A stretch of DNA of 64,000 nt, taken from assembly GCA_964276025.1 (NCBI GenBank), contig CAXYDD010000002.1, forward strand, positions 682,001-746,000, given 5' to 3'. The number at the start of each line of letters is the position of its first letter. The stretch's first letter is position 1. Under the pieces are notes generated by a model. The model did no database searches. It was not told where the DNA came from and was given only the letters and a program-made list of their open reading frames with translations. Below, one piece after another: positions 25,515-34,612 of the stretch. A program made the position numbers and the translations under genes. The DNA comes from Porticoccus sp964276025 (lineage in GTDB: Bacteria > Pseudomonadota > Gammaproteobacteria > Pseudomonadales > Porticoccaceae).

Positions 25515-26000
25515 ATGCCCTCATTCGACATTGTTTCAGAAGTTAAATTAGAAGAAGTTTGTAATGCTACAGAAAATACTGTGCGAGAAATAGCTACTCG
25601 TTTTGATTTTAGGGGTGTAGATGCTAGCGCTGAGCTAAATAAAGATGAGGTCATACTTTCTGCAGAAGCAGACTTCCAGTGCCAGCAATTATTAGATATT
25701 TTTAGGAGTAACCTAGCCAGAAGAAAGATTAGCCCTGATGCTATTGATCCTGATGAAATACCGCTTCATAGTGGAAAATCTTTTTTTTTGAGAGTGCGAT
25801 TTATAAAGGGAATTGACCAGACGGTAGCAAAAAAAATCATTAATCTAATAAAAAACTCAAAACTGAAAGTTCAGACTGCAATACAAGGTGATAAATTAAG
25901 AGTTATCGGTAAAAATCGTAATGACTTACAAGCGGTTATCGCTCTAGTGCGTGATGAAGATTTAGGTCAGCCATTTCAGTTCGATAATTTCAGGGATTAG
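25515..26000 (+). CDS. yajQ: Nucleotide-binding protein YajQ (DUF520)
   Basis: A small two-domain protein binding nucleotides; a Xanthomonas homologue binds cyclic di-GMP. The family start MPSFDIVSEVKLEEV and the motif ATRFDFRGVDA are present, as are the C-terminal blocks KKIINLIKNSKLKVQTAIQGDKLRVIGKNRNDLQAVIALVR. I chose the ATG at 25515 because AGGA lies eight bases upstream and it gives the standard 161 aa. The reading frame also extends back to a TTG at 25473, which adds a non-family segment. It is probably transcribed with panD. Confidence 0.92.
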   Translation: MPSFDIVSEVKLEEVCNATENTVREIATRFDFRGVDASAELNKDEVILSAEADFQCQQLLDIFRSNLARRKISPDAIDPDEIPLHSGKSFFLRVRFIKGIDQTVAKKIINLIKNSKLKVQTAIQGDKLRVIGKNRNDLQAVIALVRDEDLGQPFQFDNFRD

Positions 26001-26088
26001 TGACCATAATGCAGTTAAATTTTTTGCGTAGTTACAAAATTTATCGTTTGCATTAAAGAACTAAAAATTTAGAGGGGAGGTTTGGATT

Positions 26089-28026
26089 ATGTCTGATATA
26101 AAAATATACCCTGTGCATAAAGATTTTAAAAAACAGGCTAATATAGGGCTTAAAACTTATAAAAGTATGTACCTCGAATCTATTGAGAATGCTGATATCT
26201 TCTGGTCTAAGCAGGCGAAAGAATTTTTAAATTGGCAAAAATCTTGGAATCAAGTTAGTTCTTATGATTTTTCTACAGGTCAGGCTTCATGGTTTTCTGA
26301 GGGCAAACTAAATGCATCTGTCAATTGTATAGACCGTCATTTACCAACTAAAGCAAACCAAGCAGCTATTATTTGGGAAGGCGACAATCCCGAAGATAGT
26401 GAAATAATTTCTTACCGCAAACTAAGCGACTATGTAAATAAGTTATCTAATGCTCTTAGATCCCGTAATGTTAAGAAGGGAGATAGAGTGTGTATTTATA
26501 TGCCTATGATTCCTGAGGCATTATATGCAATGCTCGCCTGTGCACGAATTGGCGCTATTCATTCAGTTGTATTTGGGGGCTTTTCTCCGGAAGCACTAAA
26601 AGATCGCATAATAGATTCCGATTGTCATGTTGTTATTACTGCTGATGAGGGTGTTAGGGGGGGCAAAAGAATACCTTTAAAAGCTAATGCAGATATAGCT
26701 ATGTCTCAATGCCCTCTAGTGCATACATGTTTTGTTATATCTCACACAAAAGGTAAAGTTGATTGGGTCGATAAGAGGGATATTTGGTACCACGAGGCTA
26801 TAAAAAAAGAAACAACATATTGTCTACCTGAAACTATGGATGCTGAGGATCCACTTTTTATTCTTTATACATCTGGTTCGACAGGAAAGCCAAAGGGCGT
26901 CTTACACACAACTGCAGGATATTTACTACAAGCTGCTATGACTCATAAGTATGTTTTTGATTATAAAGACAACGATATTTATTGGTGTACCGCAGATGTT
27001 GGTTGGGTTACTGGTCATAGCTATATCGTTTATGGGCCCCTTTGTAATGGAGCTACAACTCTAATGTTTGAGGGAGTTCCAACTTATCCTGATGCATCTC
27101 GTTTCTGGCAAATTATTGATAAACATAAGGTTTCTATTTTTTATACAGCACCAACGGCTATACGTTCACTGTTGGCCGCAGGCAACGACTATGTAAAAAG
27201 GACAAGCCGAAAATCCCTACGAGTACTCGGAACAGTTGGAGAGCCAATCAATCCAGAAGCTTGGGAATGGTATTATCATGTCATTGGTAATTCAAGTTGC
27301 CCTATAGTTGATACCTGGTGGCAAACTGAAACAGGAGCACATATGTTAACTCCTCTTCCAGGCGTACATGACATGAAGCCCGGCTGTGCCACTGCTCCAT
27401 TTTTTGGTATTGAGCCCGCACTAGTAAATAATGCTGGAAAATTAATAGATGGCCCCGGGGAGGGTAACTTAGTTATAAGATCTTCATGGCCATCTCAAAT
27501 TCGTGGTGTGTATGGTGATATGAGCAGATTTAGAGATACCTATTTTAGCGCATTTCCAGGTTATTATTTCACTGGAGATGGAGCTCGAAGAGATAAAGAT
27601 GGACATTATTGGATCACTGGTAGGGTTGATGATGTCCTAAATATTTCAGGGCATCGAATAGGCACCGCTGAAATAGAGAGTGCGTTAGTTCTTCATACTG
27701 ATGTTGCTGAGGCAGCAGTTGTGGGTTGTCCTCACGATATAAAAGGGCAGGGTATTTATGCATACGTGACACTTATGTCAAATGCAAAATTAACTGATGC
27801 ACTTTTTTCTGGCTTGAGTGACATATGTAAAAAAGAAATAGGTTCTTTTGCAAAACCAGATTATGTTCAGTTAGCGTCAGGATTACCAAAGACTCGCTCA
27901 GGCAAAATTATGCGACGTATCTTAAGAAAAATAGCAGCTAATGAGCTTGATAGCTTGGGTGATACCTCAACATTAGCTGATCCATCTGTTGTTGATGATC
28001 TAATTAATGATCGGTTGAATAGATAG
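26089..28026 (+). CDS. acsA: Acetyl-coenzyme A synthetase
   Basis: AMP-forming ligase that activates acetate to acetyl-CoA. The ANL-fold core shows the P-loop-like ILYTSGSTGKPKGVLHT, the acetate/ATP block DTWWQTETGAHM, FTGDGARRDKDGHYWITGRVDDVLNISGHRIGT and the C-terminal PKTRSGKIMRRILRKI. The Lys of SGKIMRR is the conserved site of acetylation control in this family. Length 645 aa, as expected. A strong RBS (GGGGAGGT) lies eight bases before the ATG. It suggests growth on acetate or scavenging of released acetate. Not tied by pathway to its neighbours. Confidence 0.96.
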   Translation: MSDIKIYPVHKDFKKQANIGLKTYKSMYLESIENADIFWSKQAKEFLNWQKSWNQVSSYDFSTGQASWFSEGKLNASVNCIDRHLPTKANQAAIIWEGDNPEDSEIISYRKLSDYVNKLSNALRSRNVKKGDRVCIYMPMIPEALYAMLACARIGAIHSVVFGGFSPEALKDRIIDSDCHVVITADEGVRGGKRIPLKANADIAMSQCPLVHTCFVISHTKGKVDWVDKRDIWYHEAIKKETTYCLPETMDAEDPLFILYTSGSTGKPKGVLHTTAGYLLQAAMTHKYVFDYKDNDIYWCTADVGWVTGHSYIVYGPLCNGATTLMFEGVPTYPDASRFWQIIDKHKVSIFYTAPTAIRSLLAAGNDYVKRTSRKSLRVLGTVGEPINPEAWEWYYHVIGNSSCPIVDTWWQTETGAHMLTPLPGVHDMKPGCATAPFFGIEPALVNNAGKLIDGPGEGNLVIRSSWPSQIRGVYGDMSRFRDTYFSAFPGYYFTGDGARRDKDGHYWITGRVDDVLNISGHRIGTAEIESALVLHTDVAEAAVVGCPHDIKGQGIYAYVTLMSNAKLTDALFSGLSDICKKEIGSFAKPDYVQLASGLPKTRSGKIMRRILRKIAANELDSLGDTSTLADPSVVDDLINDRLNR

Positions 28027-28070
28027 TCTTTTTATTTAGATATTAATAATTTAAAAAAGGTATTAATGAT

Positions 28071-28790
28071 ATGGGTAGAGCTTATCAGAATCGCAAAGAA
28101 TCGATGGCTAAAACTTCTGATATGAAGGCTAGAGTATATAGCCGCTATGGACGAGAAATTTACGTTATAGCTAAATCAGGAGGCCCAGATCCTAGCGGAA
28201 ATTTATTGTTGCGTAATTTGATTGATAGGGCAAAAAAAGATCAAGTTCCGGCCCATGTAATTGATAGAGCGGTTGAAAAAGCGAAAGGTGGGTCAGGGGA
28301 AGATTTCTCAGCAGCTCGATATGAAGGATATGGTCCTGGCGGAATGATGACTATCGTTGAATGCTTGACAGATAACCCTAATAGAACTTTCGGAGATGTT
28401 CGTCTCGCATTTACAAAAACAGACTGCAAAATAGGCACACAAGGAAGTGTAATTCATCAATTCGATCATTTGGCTATATTTGTGTTTGATTTTGATAATG
28501 AAGAAATACCTTTTGACAGCCTAATAGATTCAGATATAGATATAATTGATATTGAGAGCGATGATGGCAGAATATCAATTTTTGTTTCAAATACCGATTA
28601 TTTCAAGGCAAAACAAGCAATATTAAATAGTTGTGGTGATTTGAATTTTGAGGTTGACGAAATACAGTATCTACCACATGAGTATGTTCATATTACTGGA
28701 GACAACATCCTTTTGTTTGAGAAATTTATGGCCATGCTTAATGAGTTAGATGATGTTCAGCATGTTCACCATAATGCAAAATTAGAATGA
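28071..28790 (+). CDS. YebC/YeeN-type (TACO1 family) protein
   Basis: A 239 aa protein of the YebC/PmpR/TACO1 family. The N-terminus MGRAYQNRKESMAKTSDMKARVYSRYGREIYVIAKSGG looks like the YeeN (YebC type II) branch rather than canonical YebC, which begins GHSKWANIKHRK. Other motifs: AHVIDRAVEKAKGG, YEGYGPGG, NRTFGDVR, and the terminal VQHVHHNAKLE. Members of the family are described as DNA-binding regulators and, more recently, as translation factors that relieve ribosome stalling on proline runs. I cannot decide which applies. It follows acsA by 44 bases and converges on ppa. Confidence 0.85.
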   Translation: MGRAYQNRKESMAKTSDMKARVYSRYGREIYVIAKSGGPDPSGNLLLRNLIDRAKKDQVPAHVIDRAVEKAKGGSGEDFSAARYEGYGPGGMMTIVECLTDNPNRTFGDVRLAFTKTDCKIGTQGSVIHQFDHLAIFVFDFDNEEIPFDSLIDSDIDIIDIESDDGRISIFVSNTDYFKAKQAILNSCGDLNFEVDEIQYLPHEYVHITGDNILLFEKFMAMLNELDDVQHVHHNAKLE

Positions 28791-28858
28791 AAAGAAAAAC
28801 ATAAAAACTTAATTACAAATCTTTATAAATAGTCACAAGATTACTAAAATAATCTAAA

Positions 28859-29389
28859 TTATTGACTTAGAAACCTTTCGCGCGACGCCAAGATCTCTTT
28901 GCGTGCTGCAGCAGCATCGTCCCATTCCTCAACTTTAACCCATTTTCCTGGCTCAAGAGCCTTATAGTTTTCAAAATAGTGTTGAATTTGTTTGATTAGG
29001 AGTTCAGGTAAGTCGGATATTTCGTTTACATGATCGTACAGTTTGGAAAGTTTTGTATGAGGCACAGCGAGCAATTTTGCATCTACACCAGATTCGTCTG
29101 ACATATTCAATACACCAATAGGCCGACTTCTTATTACTGCGCCTGGCATTACGGGGTAGGGTGTCACAACTAGAACATCTAGTGGATCTCCATCTTCAGA
29201 TAATGTTTCAGGGATATAACCATAATTAGCAGGGTAAAACATTGGAGTGGCTACAAATCGATCTACAAAAATGGCGTCAGAGTCTTTATCAACTTCGTAT
29301 TTAATAGGATCATGGTTTGCTGGTATCTCAATAACTACGTTGATATCAGTTGGAAGATCATTGCCTGCTGGAATTTTGTTGTAGCTCAT
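28859..29389 (-). CDS. ppa: Inorganic pyrophosphatase (family I)
   Basis: Hydrolyses pyrophosphate and so drives biosynthetic reactions, including the acetyl-CoA synthetase reaction encoded nearby. Family I motifs: VVIEIPANHDPIKYEVDK, PANYGYIPET and the metal-site EDGDPLDVLVVTP. Length 176 aa, identical to E. coli PPase. The start is ATG at 29389 with AAGAGA upstream. It is divergent from the thiamine-receptor locus, and about 190 bases separate its start from the riboswitch. Confidence 0.96.
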   Translation of the reverse strand: MSYNKIPAGNDLPTDINVVIEIPANHDPIKYEVDKDSDAIFVDRFVATPMFYPANYGYIPETLSEDGDPLDVLVVTPYPVMPGAVIRSRPIGVLNMSDESGVDAKLLAVPHTKLSKLYDHVNEISDLPELLIKQIQHYFENYKALEPGKWVKVEEWDDAAAARKEILASRERFLSQ

Positions 29390-29575
29390 TTTTTTTCTCT
29401 TAGTTGGTAGTTTTGATATAAATTTATGTAGTTCGTCCTAAAAAAATCTTCCATGGAAGTGCATGAATTATACTGTTGAGATGTGCTTATTGCCACCCTC
29501 GGTTGAATTAAAATCTATTGCTTGTGAATAAAATATCATTACTTGTTGCTATAAGAAAAAGACAATGTAAAATAA

Positions 29576-29600
29576 TTGACATCGCTTTATAAGCGATATT
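29576..29600 (+). promoter_or_regulatory. Promoter-like TTGACA with an overlapping perfect inverted repeat
   Basis: A consensus -35 box TTGACA (29576-29581) is followed by TATTCC-type -10 candidates at 15-base spacing, just before the riboswitch aptamer. The spacer contains a perfect inverted repeat with seven-base arms, ATCGCTT / AAGCGAT around TAT (29581-29597). This could bind a repressor in addition to riboswitch control, or be chance. Transcription is expected rightwards into the TPP aptamer. Confidence 0.4.
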
Positions 29601-29680
29601 CCTAAGGGGAGGCTATGACCTGAGACATCTTTGGATGGACCCTTTGAACCTGATCCGGATAGTACCGGCGTAGGGATAGG
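29601..29680 (+). ncRNA. Thiamine pyrophosphate (TPP) riboswitch (THI element)
   Basis: The conserved THI-box parts are in the correct order. CTGAGA is at 29620-29625. The block ACCCTTTGAACCTGATC starts at 29639. The short helix CCGG-atagta-CCGG follows, and then GCGTAGGGA. CCTA at 29601-29604 pairs with TAGG at 29677-29680 to close P1. It lies about 70 bases upstream of a TonB-dependent receptor gene. When TPP is abundant it would be expected to switch the receptor off. The expression platform (29681-29748) lacks a clear terminator. A small TTAAC/GTTAA stem at about 29726-29739 near the start codon may act on translation. Confidence 0.95.
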
Positions 29681-29748
29681 GCGCGTTTTTTCAACGTTCA
29701 ATCTTTTACCTTTCCGGGTCTCTTAACTTTTGTTAACGAGGCTTAAAT

Positions 29749-31967
29749 ATGCAAATTAGTAATATAAATATACCAACAATTTTGATGGCGATATTCTTCG
29801 CTATACTTCATTTAAGTGCACATGCTCAAGGCACCACAGATATCTTAGAACCCATAAAATCTGTAGCTGATACTAAAAAATATTCTAAGAAGACTCAAGA
29901 CAGAGAAGAGTCATCCGTACTCTCTGAAATTATCATTAAAGCGGAATTTCGTGACATCAATATAATGGATAGTGCTAATAGCGTTACTGTTATCGATACT
30001 AAGGCCTTTGAAAGGCGTGATGCAGAGCACATAGAGCATGTCCTTAATCTAGCTCCCAATGTAAATTTTTCAAGTGGTTCATCAAGAGGTAGATTCTTTC
30101 AAATTCGAGGTATTGGTGAACGAAGCCAATTTGTCGAACCAATAAACCCCTCTGTGGGCCTTTATATAGATGGAATTGACTTCAGCGGTTTAGGTGGCGC
30201 TGCAACTACTCTAGATATAAAACAAATTGAGGTCTTCAAAGGTCCTCAGGGCACAAGTTATGGTGCAAATGCTATGGCTGGATTAATTGATATGCGATCT
30301 AACGATCCATCAAAAAAATTTCAAGGCAGCATAGACTCCTCAATTGGTGAATATGAGAAAAGGACTGTTTCTACTACATTAAGTGGTCCCATAACTAGTG
30401 ATTTAGGCTACCGCTTTGCAATGCAACGGTCAAAAAGAGACGGCTATACAGATAATGATTTTCTTGGTCGAGATGATACTAATGGTATTGATGAACAAAC
30501 TTTAAGACTTAAATTGAATCTTCAAGCTAACGAATATCTTAATTTCAGTTTTTTCTGGATTATATTTTTGACGCCGATAATGGCTATGATAGCTTTTCGC
30601 TAGACAATACACGCGATACTTTATCTGATCAACCTGGTCACGACCGTCAAGAAACTATTGCGTTTTCTCTCGAGAGTACATGGACAAAAAATAAAGAATT
30701 TGATGTGATTTCTCTCTTTTAGCCATTCAAGTAGTGATCTAGAATATGGTTTTGATGAGGACTGGAGCTATAACTCAATCTGTTCGGATTACTCTTGCGG
30801 TTATGCTGCATATGAATCGTTTGATAACTATATTCGTGATAAAAGTACAACTACAGCTGATTTCCGCTTAGTATCAAAAGCTGAGAGTTTAATTTTTAGT
30901 GGATCAACCGATTGGGTAGCCGGGATTTATTTTAAAGATCAGGAAGAATCGCTATTGCGAGAGTGGACATTTGATGCAGATTTTGCAAGTGATTTCGATA
31001 CTAAAAACTTCGCTATTTATGGACAATTGGGTACGCAGCTCAATGATAAATTAAGGTTAACTTCAGGACTAAGATTAGAGTATAGACAAGGAGATTATTC
31101 GGGAGGCTCGTCGGTTAATTACGATACTGGGAGAGCGCTTATGGGGCGGTAAGATTGGACTAGAGTATTTAATGACCGACGATATTATGATTTATAGCCT
31201 AGTTTCACGTGGCTATAAGGCGGGTGGGGTCAATAGTAGTTCTTCATTGGATTCCAAAAAATAGAAGCTTCGATACCGAATATCTATGGAACTATGAAAC
31301 TGGTATAAAAGCAGACTGGCTTGATGGAACACTCAATAGCCAGTTAGCCGTCTTCTATCAGGACCGTCGTAAAATGCAGGTTAAACAGTCCTTAGTAGAC
31401 TGCTCGGGTGAAGGGGCTTGCACATTCACTGATTATATTGAAAATGCCAAAAAGGGAGCAAATTATGGTGCTGAAATGGAGTTTAGGTGGATTGCACTTA
31501 ATCATGTAGATATCTATGGAAGCTTAGGGCTACTTAGGGCAACATTCAAAGATTATAAGAGTTATTCGCATGTTGATGTTGATAGGTATGCAGCCAATCC
31601 ATCACCGAGAGATCTAAGTGGACATAAGCAAGCGCATGCGCCTTCTTATCAGTTTGTACTTGGTACAGATATATATCTTACAAATAACATTACTGTGGGG
31701 ATAGAGCTTGAAGGAAAAGAGGAATTTAGCCTTTCTCCTCGTCATAATGCAAAATCTAATCGTTATGAGCTGTTGAATTCTCATTTAAATTACCGGTTTG
31801 GTAAATGGAGCTTTTCTCTTTGGGGTCGAAATCTTAATGATCGTGATGTTATTGTGAGAGGGTTTGGAGCTTTTGGTAATGATCCACGAAAAAATTACGC
31901 AGTAGAGCCATATTATCAATATGGTGAACCAAGAGTGATTGGGGCTACAGCTAAATATAGTCTCTAG
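29749..31967 (+). pseudogene. TonB-dependent receptor for thiamine (four frameshifts)
   Basis: An outer-membrane receptor under a TPP riboswitch, so thiamine or a precursor is the likely substrate. It begins with a signal peptide (ILMAIFFAILHLSAHAQ). A plug domain follows (SANSVTVIDTKAF, FFQIRGIGERSQF, VGLYIDGIDFSG, IEVFKGPQGTSYGANAMAGLIDM), then beta-barrel strands to the C-terminal YGEPRVIGATAKYSL. The frame breaks at four places: the T-run 30549-30554 (one base short), TTTT 30717-30720 (one extra), about 31138-31146 (one extra) and the A-run 31256-31261 (one extra). Correcting each gives a continuous receptor of about 738 aa with no other stops. The decay must be very recent, or these are sequencing errors. 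Confidence 0.85.
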
Positions 31968-31997
31968 TTATATGAATTTAACTTTTTTGTAAGTAAA

Positions 31998-32027
31998 AAA
32001 ACCCGTAATTTCACGGGTTTTTTTTTA
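31998..32027 (+). terminator. Rho-independent terminator after the TonB receptor
   Basis: Arms AAAACCCGT and ACGGGTTTT flank the loop AATTTC and lead into a run of T (ACGGG followed by nine T). It lies about 30 bases after the receptor stop. It indicates that the riboswitch transcript ends here and does not include the outer membrane protein, pnuT or the kinase gene. Confidence 0.9.
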
Positions 32028-32087
32028 GTCAATTTAAAAAACATCCAAAACTTAAAATATTATTTGCAAAGTTTAGTAATTTTTTCT

Positions 32088-32106
32088 GCAAATAGTTATC
32101 ATTATC
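32088..32106 (+). promoter_or_regulatory. Fur-box-like site
   Basis: The 19-base window matches the E. coli Fur consensus at 14 of 19 positions by my hand alignment, including the complete right half ATCATTATC. It lies about 155 bases upstream of the outer membrane protein start, so it may control that gene. AT-rich sequence makes chance matches common, and no promoter is firmly placed. Confidence 0.35.
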
Positions 32107-32261
32107 AATAATATATATATGTTTATTATTAAGACAAATAAAACACATAATAGGTTACATTTAGTGTATATTCTTTTTTTTAAATACTTTCGTTATATTT
32201 TTTGTATAACAATACTTTCGTCGTTCATCCAAACATAATTATTTATTACAGAGACCTTAAT

Positions 32262-33111
32262 ATGATCACCCAAAAAATTATTATTTCTACCAACTATTTC
32301 TTTATTATTTGCAAGCATGACTTTCGCTGGTGGGGCACCTGAGTCTAGTTCTTATGACAATGTTTCCTCTGCAAATGTCTCCTCTGCAAATGTCTCCTCT
32401 AATGTGGTTAGTAAGGCTGACGATACTAGAAATTTTTTTGATGCAAGTAAATTTTACGTTGAGGGATATATAGGTACAGGTCTTGATGATGCAGAGGAAT
32501 CGAATAACTTTGCCGGCGCATCAGGATATGCTGCAGCAGGACCCACTGGGAAAATCGGAGATGTTTCAGAAGATGAGGATACTACATTTGGCTTGAAATT
32601 AGGCTACGTGTTTTCTGAAAATCTTAGTTTTGAACTAGAACTAATGTCACTTGGTTATGGAGATACAACCTGGGGGACCGATTTCGCTAGTAATAATGGA
32701 ACATTTAATCCGGCAACGGTCTCTCTTTTTAAGGGAGAGTTAACCTCTAAGGCTATTTTTCTAAATACTTATTACAACTGGAATCTAGATAATTTCAAGC
32801 CATATGTAGGATTTGGTCTTGGTGTGTCGCGCAATAAATTTCATCAGGCTAGTGAGACCGGATCAAGTTATACCGCAACAGTTCACGACAATACTGAAAC
32901 AGATTTTGCATATAAACTAGATATAGGATCGCTCTATGAGATCACTTCTGATTTATCAATAAATCTTGGGGTTAGCTTCCTTGATATTGGTGACTATGAA
33001 TCCGATGACAAAAGAACTATTAGTAGCAGTCTTGAAACTATAGCGCCTTATAAATTTGGAACTGATGGCCTAGAACCAGTTGTCACTCTAGGAATTAGAA
33101 AGAATTTTTGA
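32262..33111 (+). CDS. Outer membrane beta-barrel protein, frameshifted in the signal peptide
   Basis: A small barrel with short repeats of alternating hydrophobic residues (FYVEGYIGTGL, TFGLKLGYVFSENLSFELELMSLGYG, AIFLNTYYNWN, FKPYVGFGLGVSRNKF, LEPVVTLGIRKNF) that ends in Phe, as is typical for OMP_b-brl proteins. The open frame begins at an ATG at 32317, but this lies inside a signal peptide. Reading from the ATG at 32262 with one A fewer in the run 32272-32277 gives MITQKLLFLPTISLLFASMTFAGG, an ideal signal peptide joined to the barrel (282 aa). So one base is extra here, as in the receptor. It has its own upstream region after the terminator. Ligand unknown. Confidence 0.6.
32358..32402 (+). 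repeat. Three tandem 15-base repeats in the outer membrane protein gene
   Basis: Three consecutive 15-base units (approximately AAATGTCTCCTCTGC) encode the repeated pentapeptide NVSSA just after the signal peptide. The second and third units are nearly identical, which suggests recent duplication and possible slippage-driven length variation in the N-terminal linker. Confidence 0.8.
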
Positions 33112-33141
33112 TTAGTCACCTCACACCATAAATCTGGGAAT

Positions 33142-33173
33142 GCCTGCCTTTAGTGCTTATTCACTTGGCAGGC
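33142..33173 (+). terminator. Hairpin downstream of the outer membrane protein gene
   Basis: A seven-base GC-rich stem GCCTGCC/GGCAGGC encloses a nested AGTG/CACT stem. It begins 30 bases after the stop. There is no U-run after it, so it is not a classical intrinsic terminator. It may stabilise the mRNA 3' end or reduce read-through to pnuT. Confidence 0.45.
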
Positions 33174-33260
33174 TCTCAATTCAGTTGCTCTTCCGAAACC
33201 TAAAATAATAAAATATGATATGAGTGCTAGATTGTCAAAACACTCTATTTATGAGATTAA

Positions 33261-33860
33261 ATGATTTTGGAAAATTTTATAAATTTTAACTGGGTTGGTA
33301 TTGAAACGTTAGCGGTTATTCTAGCGGTTATTTACCTATTTTTAGCTATAAAAGAGAATAGCTTGTGTTGGTATTTTGTTTTTTTAAGTGCAGCTATTTA
33401 TATTTGGATTTTCATCAATTCTGGCCTTTATATGGCCTCATTGCTAAATGTCTACTATGCCCTTATGTCTATTTATGGTTTATATCAATGGCGCAAAGGT
33501 GGCGATAAAAAGTTGGGCCTACCTATTAAATGTCTAAGCTCGTCTCATCATATATTTATAGTTATTTCAGTGATCAGCTTATCGTTAATTATAGGTTATT
33601 TTTTAGAGTCATATACTGACTCAAAATTACCATATCTAGATTCTTTCGCCGCATTATCATCAATAGTAACAACAGTAATGGTGGCAAGGAAAATACTTGA
33701 AAATTGGTTGTATTGGATTGCTATAGATGCAGTTTCAATATATTTATATTTAAGTCAAGATCTCTATCAGACAGCCATACTTTTTGTTTTATACATGATT
33801 TTATCCATAATGGGTTATTATGAGTGGCGCAAGCGCTATCTTTCATATAATAGATCCTGA
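33261..33860 (+). CDS. pnuT: PnuC-family vitamin transporter, probably thiamine (PnuT)
   Basis: A 199 aa polytopic protein with about seven hydrophobic helices and the PnuC-family signature: ALMSIYGLYQWRKGG near the middle and MGYYEWRKRY at the end. PnuC members move vitamins by facilitated diffusion with trapping by a kinase. The thiamine-specific form is called PnuT. Here a thiamine-kinase-like gene begins nine bases downstream, and a TPP riboswitch stands upstream of the locus. I therefore infer thiamine over nicotinamide riboside. It is not on the riboswitch transcript because a terminator lies between them. Confidence 0.82.
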   Translation: MILENFINFNWVGIETLAVILAVIYLFLAIKENSLCWYFVFLSAAIYIWIFINSGLYMASLLNVYYALMSIYGLYQWRKGGDKKLGLPIKCLSSSHHIFIVISVISLSLIIGYFLESYTDSKLPYLDSFAALSSIVTTVMVARKILENWLYWIAIDAVSIYLYLSQDLYQTAILFVLYMILSIMGYYEWRKRYLSYNRS

Positions 33861-33868
33861 GTAAGCAA

Positions 33869-34597
33869 GTGTACTTATTAGAACAAGCAATAGCTGGCTG
33901 GAAAAACTGGAATATTTCATTATCAGAAAAGCCCGAGGTTGAGCGTGAGTTGCTAGGCGGGTCTACTAATCGATCCTTTCTGGCTGTATCCGGCTTAAAT
34001 AAGATTGTTATTAGAGTGAATAACCAAAATAACGAAAATTTAGGCATTGATCGCCAAAGAGAGATCAAGATCCTCGCGCTAATTGCAAGCTTAAATATTT
34101 CACCTAAAACATATTTTGCTGATAATAATGTATTAGTTAGTGATTTCATTGAAGGATATCAATGGACAAATAAAGATTTTGCTATTCCTCTAAATAAAGA
34201 GAAAGTCTCCTCGGTTATACATAAGATAAAAAATGTTAAGGTTCCCTTTTTTCTGGAGAGACAAAAATATTCTAAATATTGTCAAAACTATATAAAGCAA
34301 TTAGTAGCCACTAGTAACCCCAAAAAAAATAAGTTTTATGATGAATTGATGGCTATAGCAGTTACTCTTGATAGTAAAGTGTGGTCTCCAGTAATCAATC
34401 ATCAAGATATTGTGCCCGGGAACTTAATAGAAAAAGATAATCGAATATTTCTTATAGATTGGGAATACTCTGCTTTTGGTCATCCAGATATAGATTTGGT
34501 CAGATTATATGGCCTTGATTATCAGAGTGAGTTCACCAAAGATTTATTATTTCTACAGCAAGGGTTCGATCAATTGTGGGGCATTTTGCGTGGTTAA
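33869..34597 (+). CDS. Thiamine kinase-like phosphotransferase (APH/choline kinase fold)
   Basis: A 242 aa protein with a glycine-rich start (ELLGGSTNRSFLAV), a Lys-bearing strand (IVIRVN is the likely position, with Arg), and the APH-type catalytic loop VINHQDIVPGNLIEKDNRIFLIDWEYSAFGHPDIDL (HxD, Asn and the IDWE metal site). This resembles ThiK and choline kinases. Following pnuT by nine bases, it would trap imported thiamine as thiamine phosphate. The start is GTG at 33869. It converges on tatC with 15 bases between. Substrate by context only. Confidence 0.7.
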   Translation: MYLLEQAIAGWKNWNISLSEKPEVERELLGGSTNRSFLAVSGLNKIVIRVNNQNNENLGIDRQREIKILALIASLNISPKTYFADNNVLVSDFIEGYQWTNKDFAIPLNKEKVSSVIHKIKNVKVPFFLERQKYSKYCQNYIKQLVATSNPKKNKFYDELMAIAVTLDSKVWSPVINHQDIVPGNLIEKDNRIFLIDWEYSAFGHPDIDLVRLYGLDYQSEFTKDLLFLQQGFDQLWGILRG

Positions 34598-34612
34598 TTT
34601 AGAGCTTTTATT

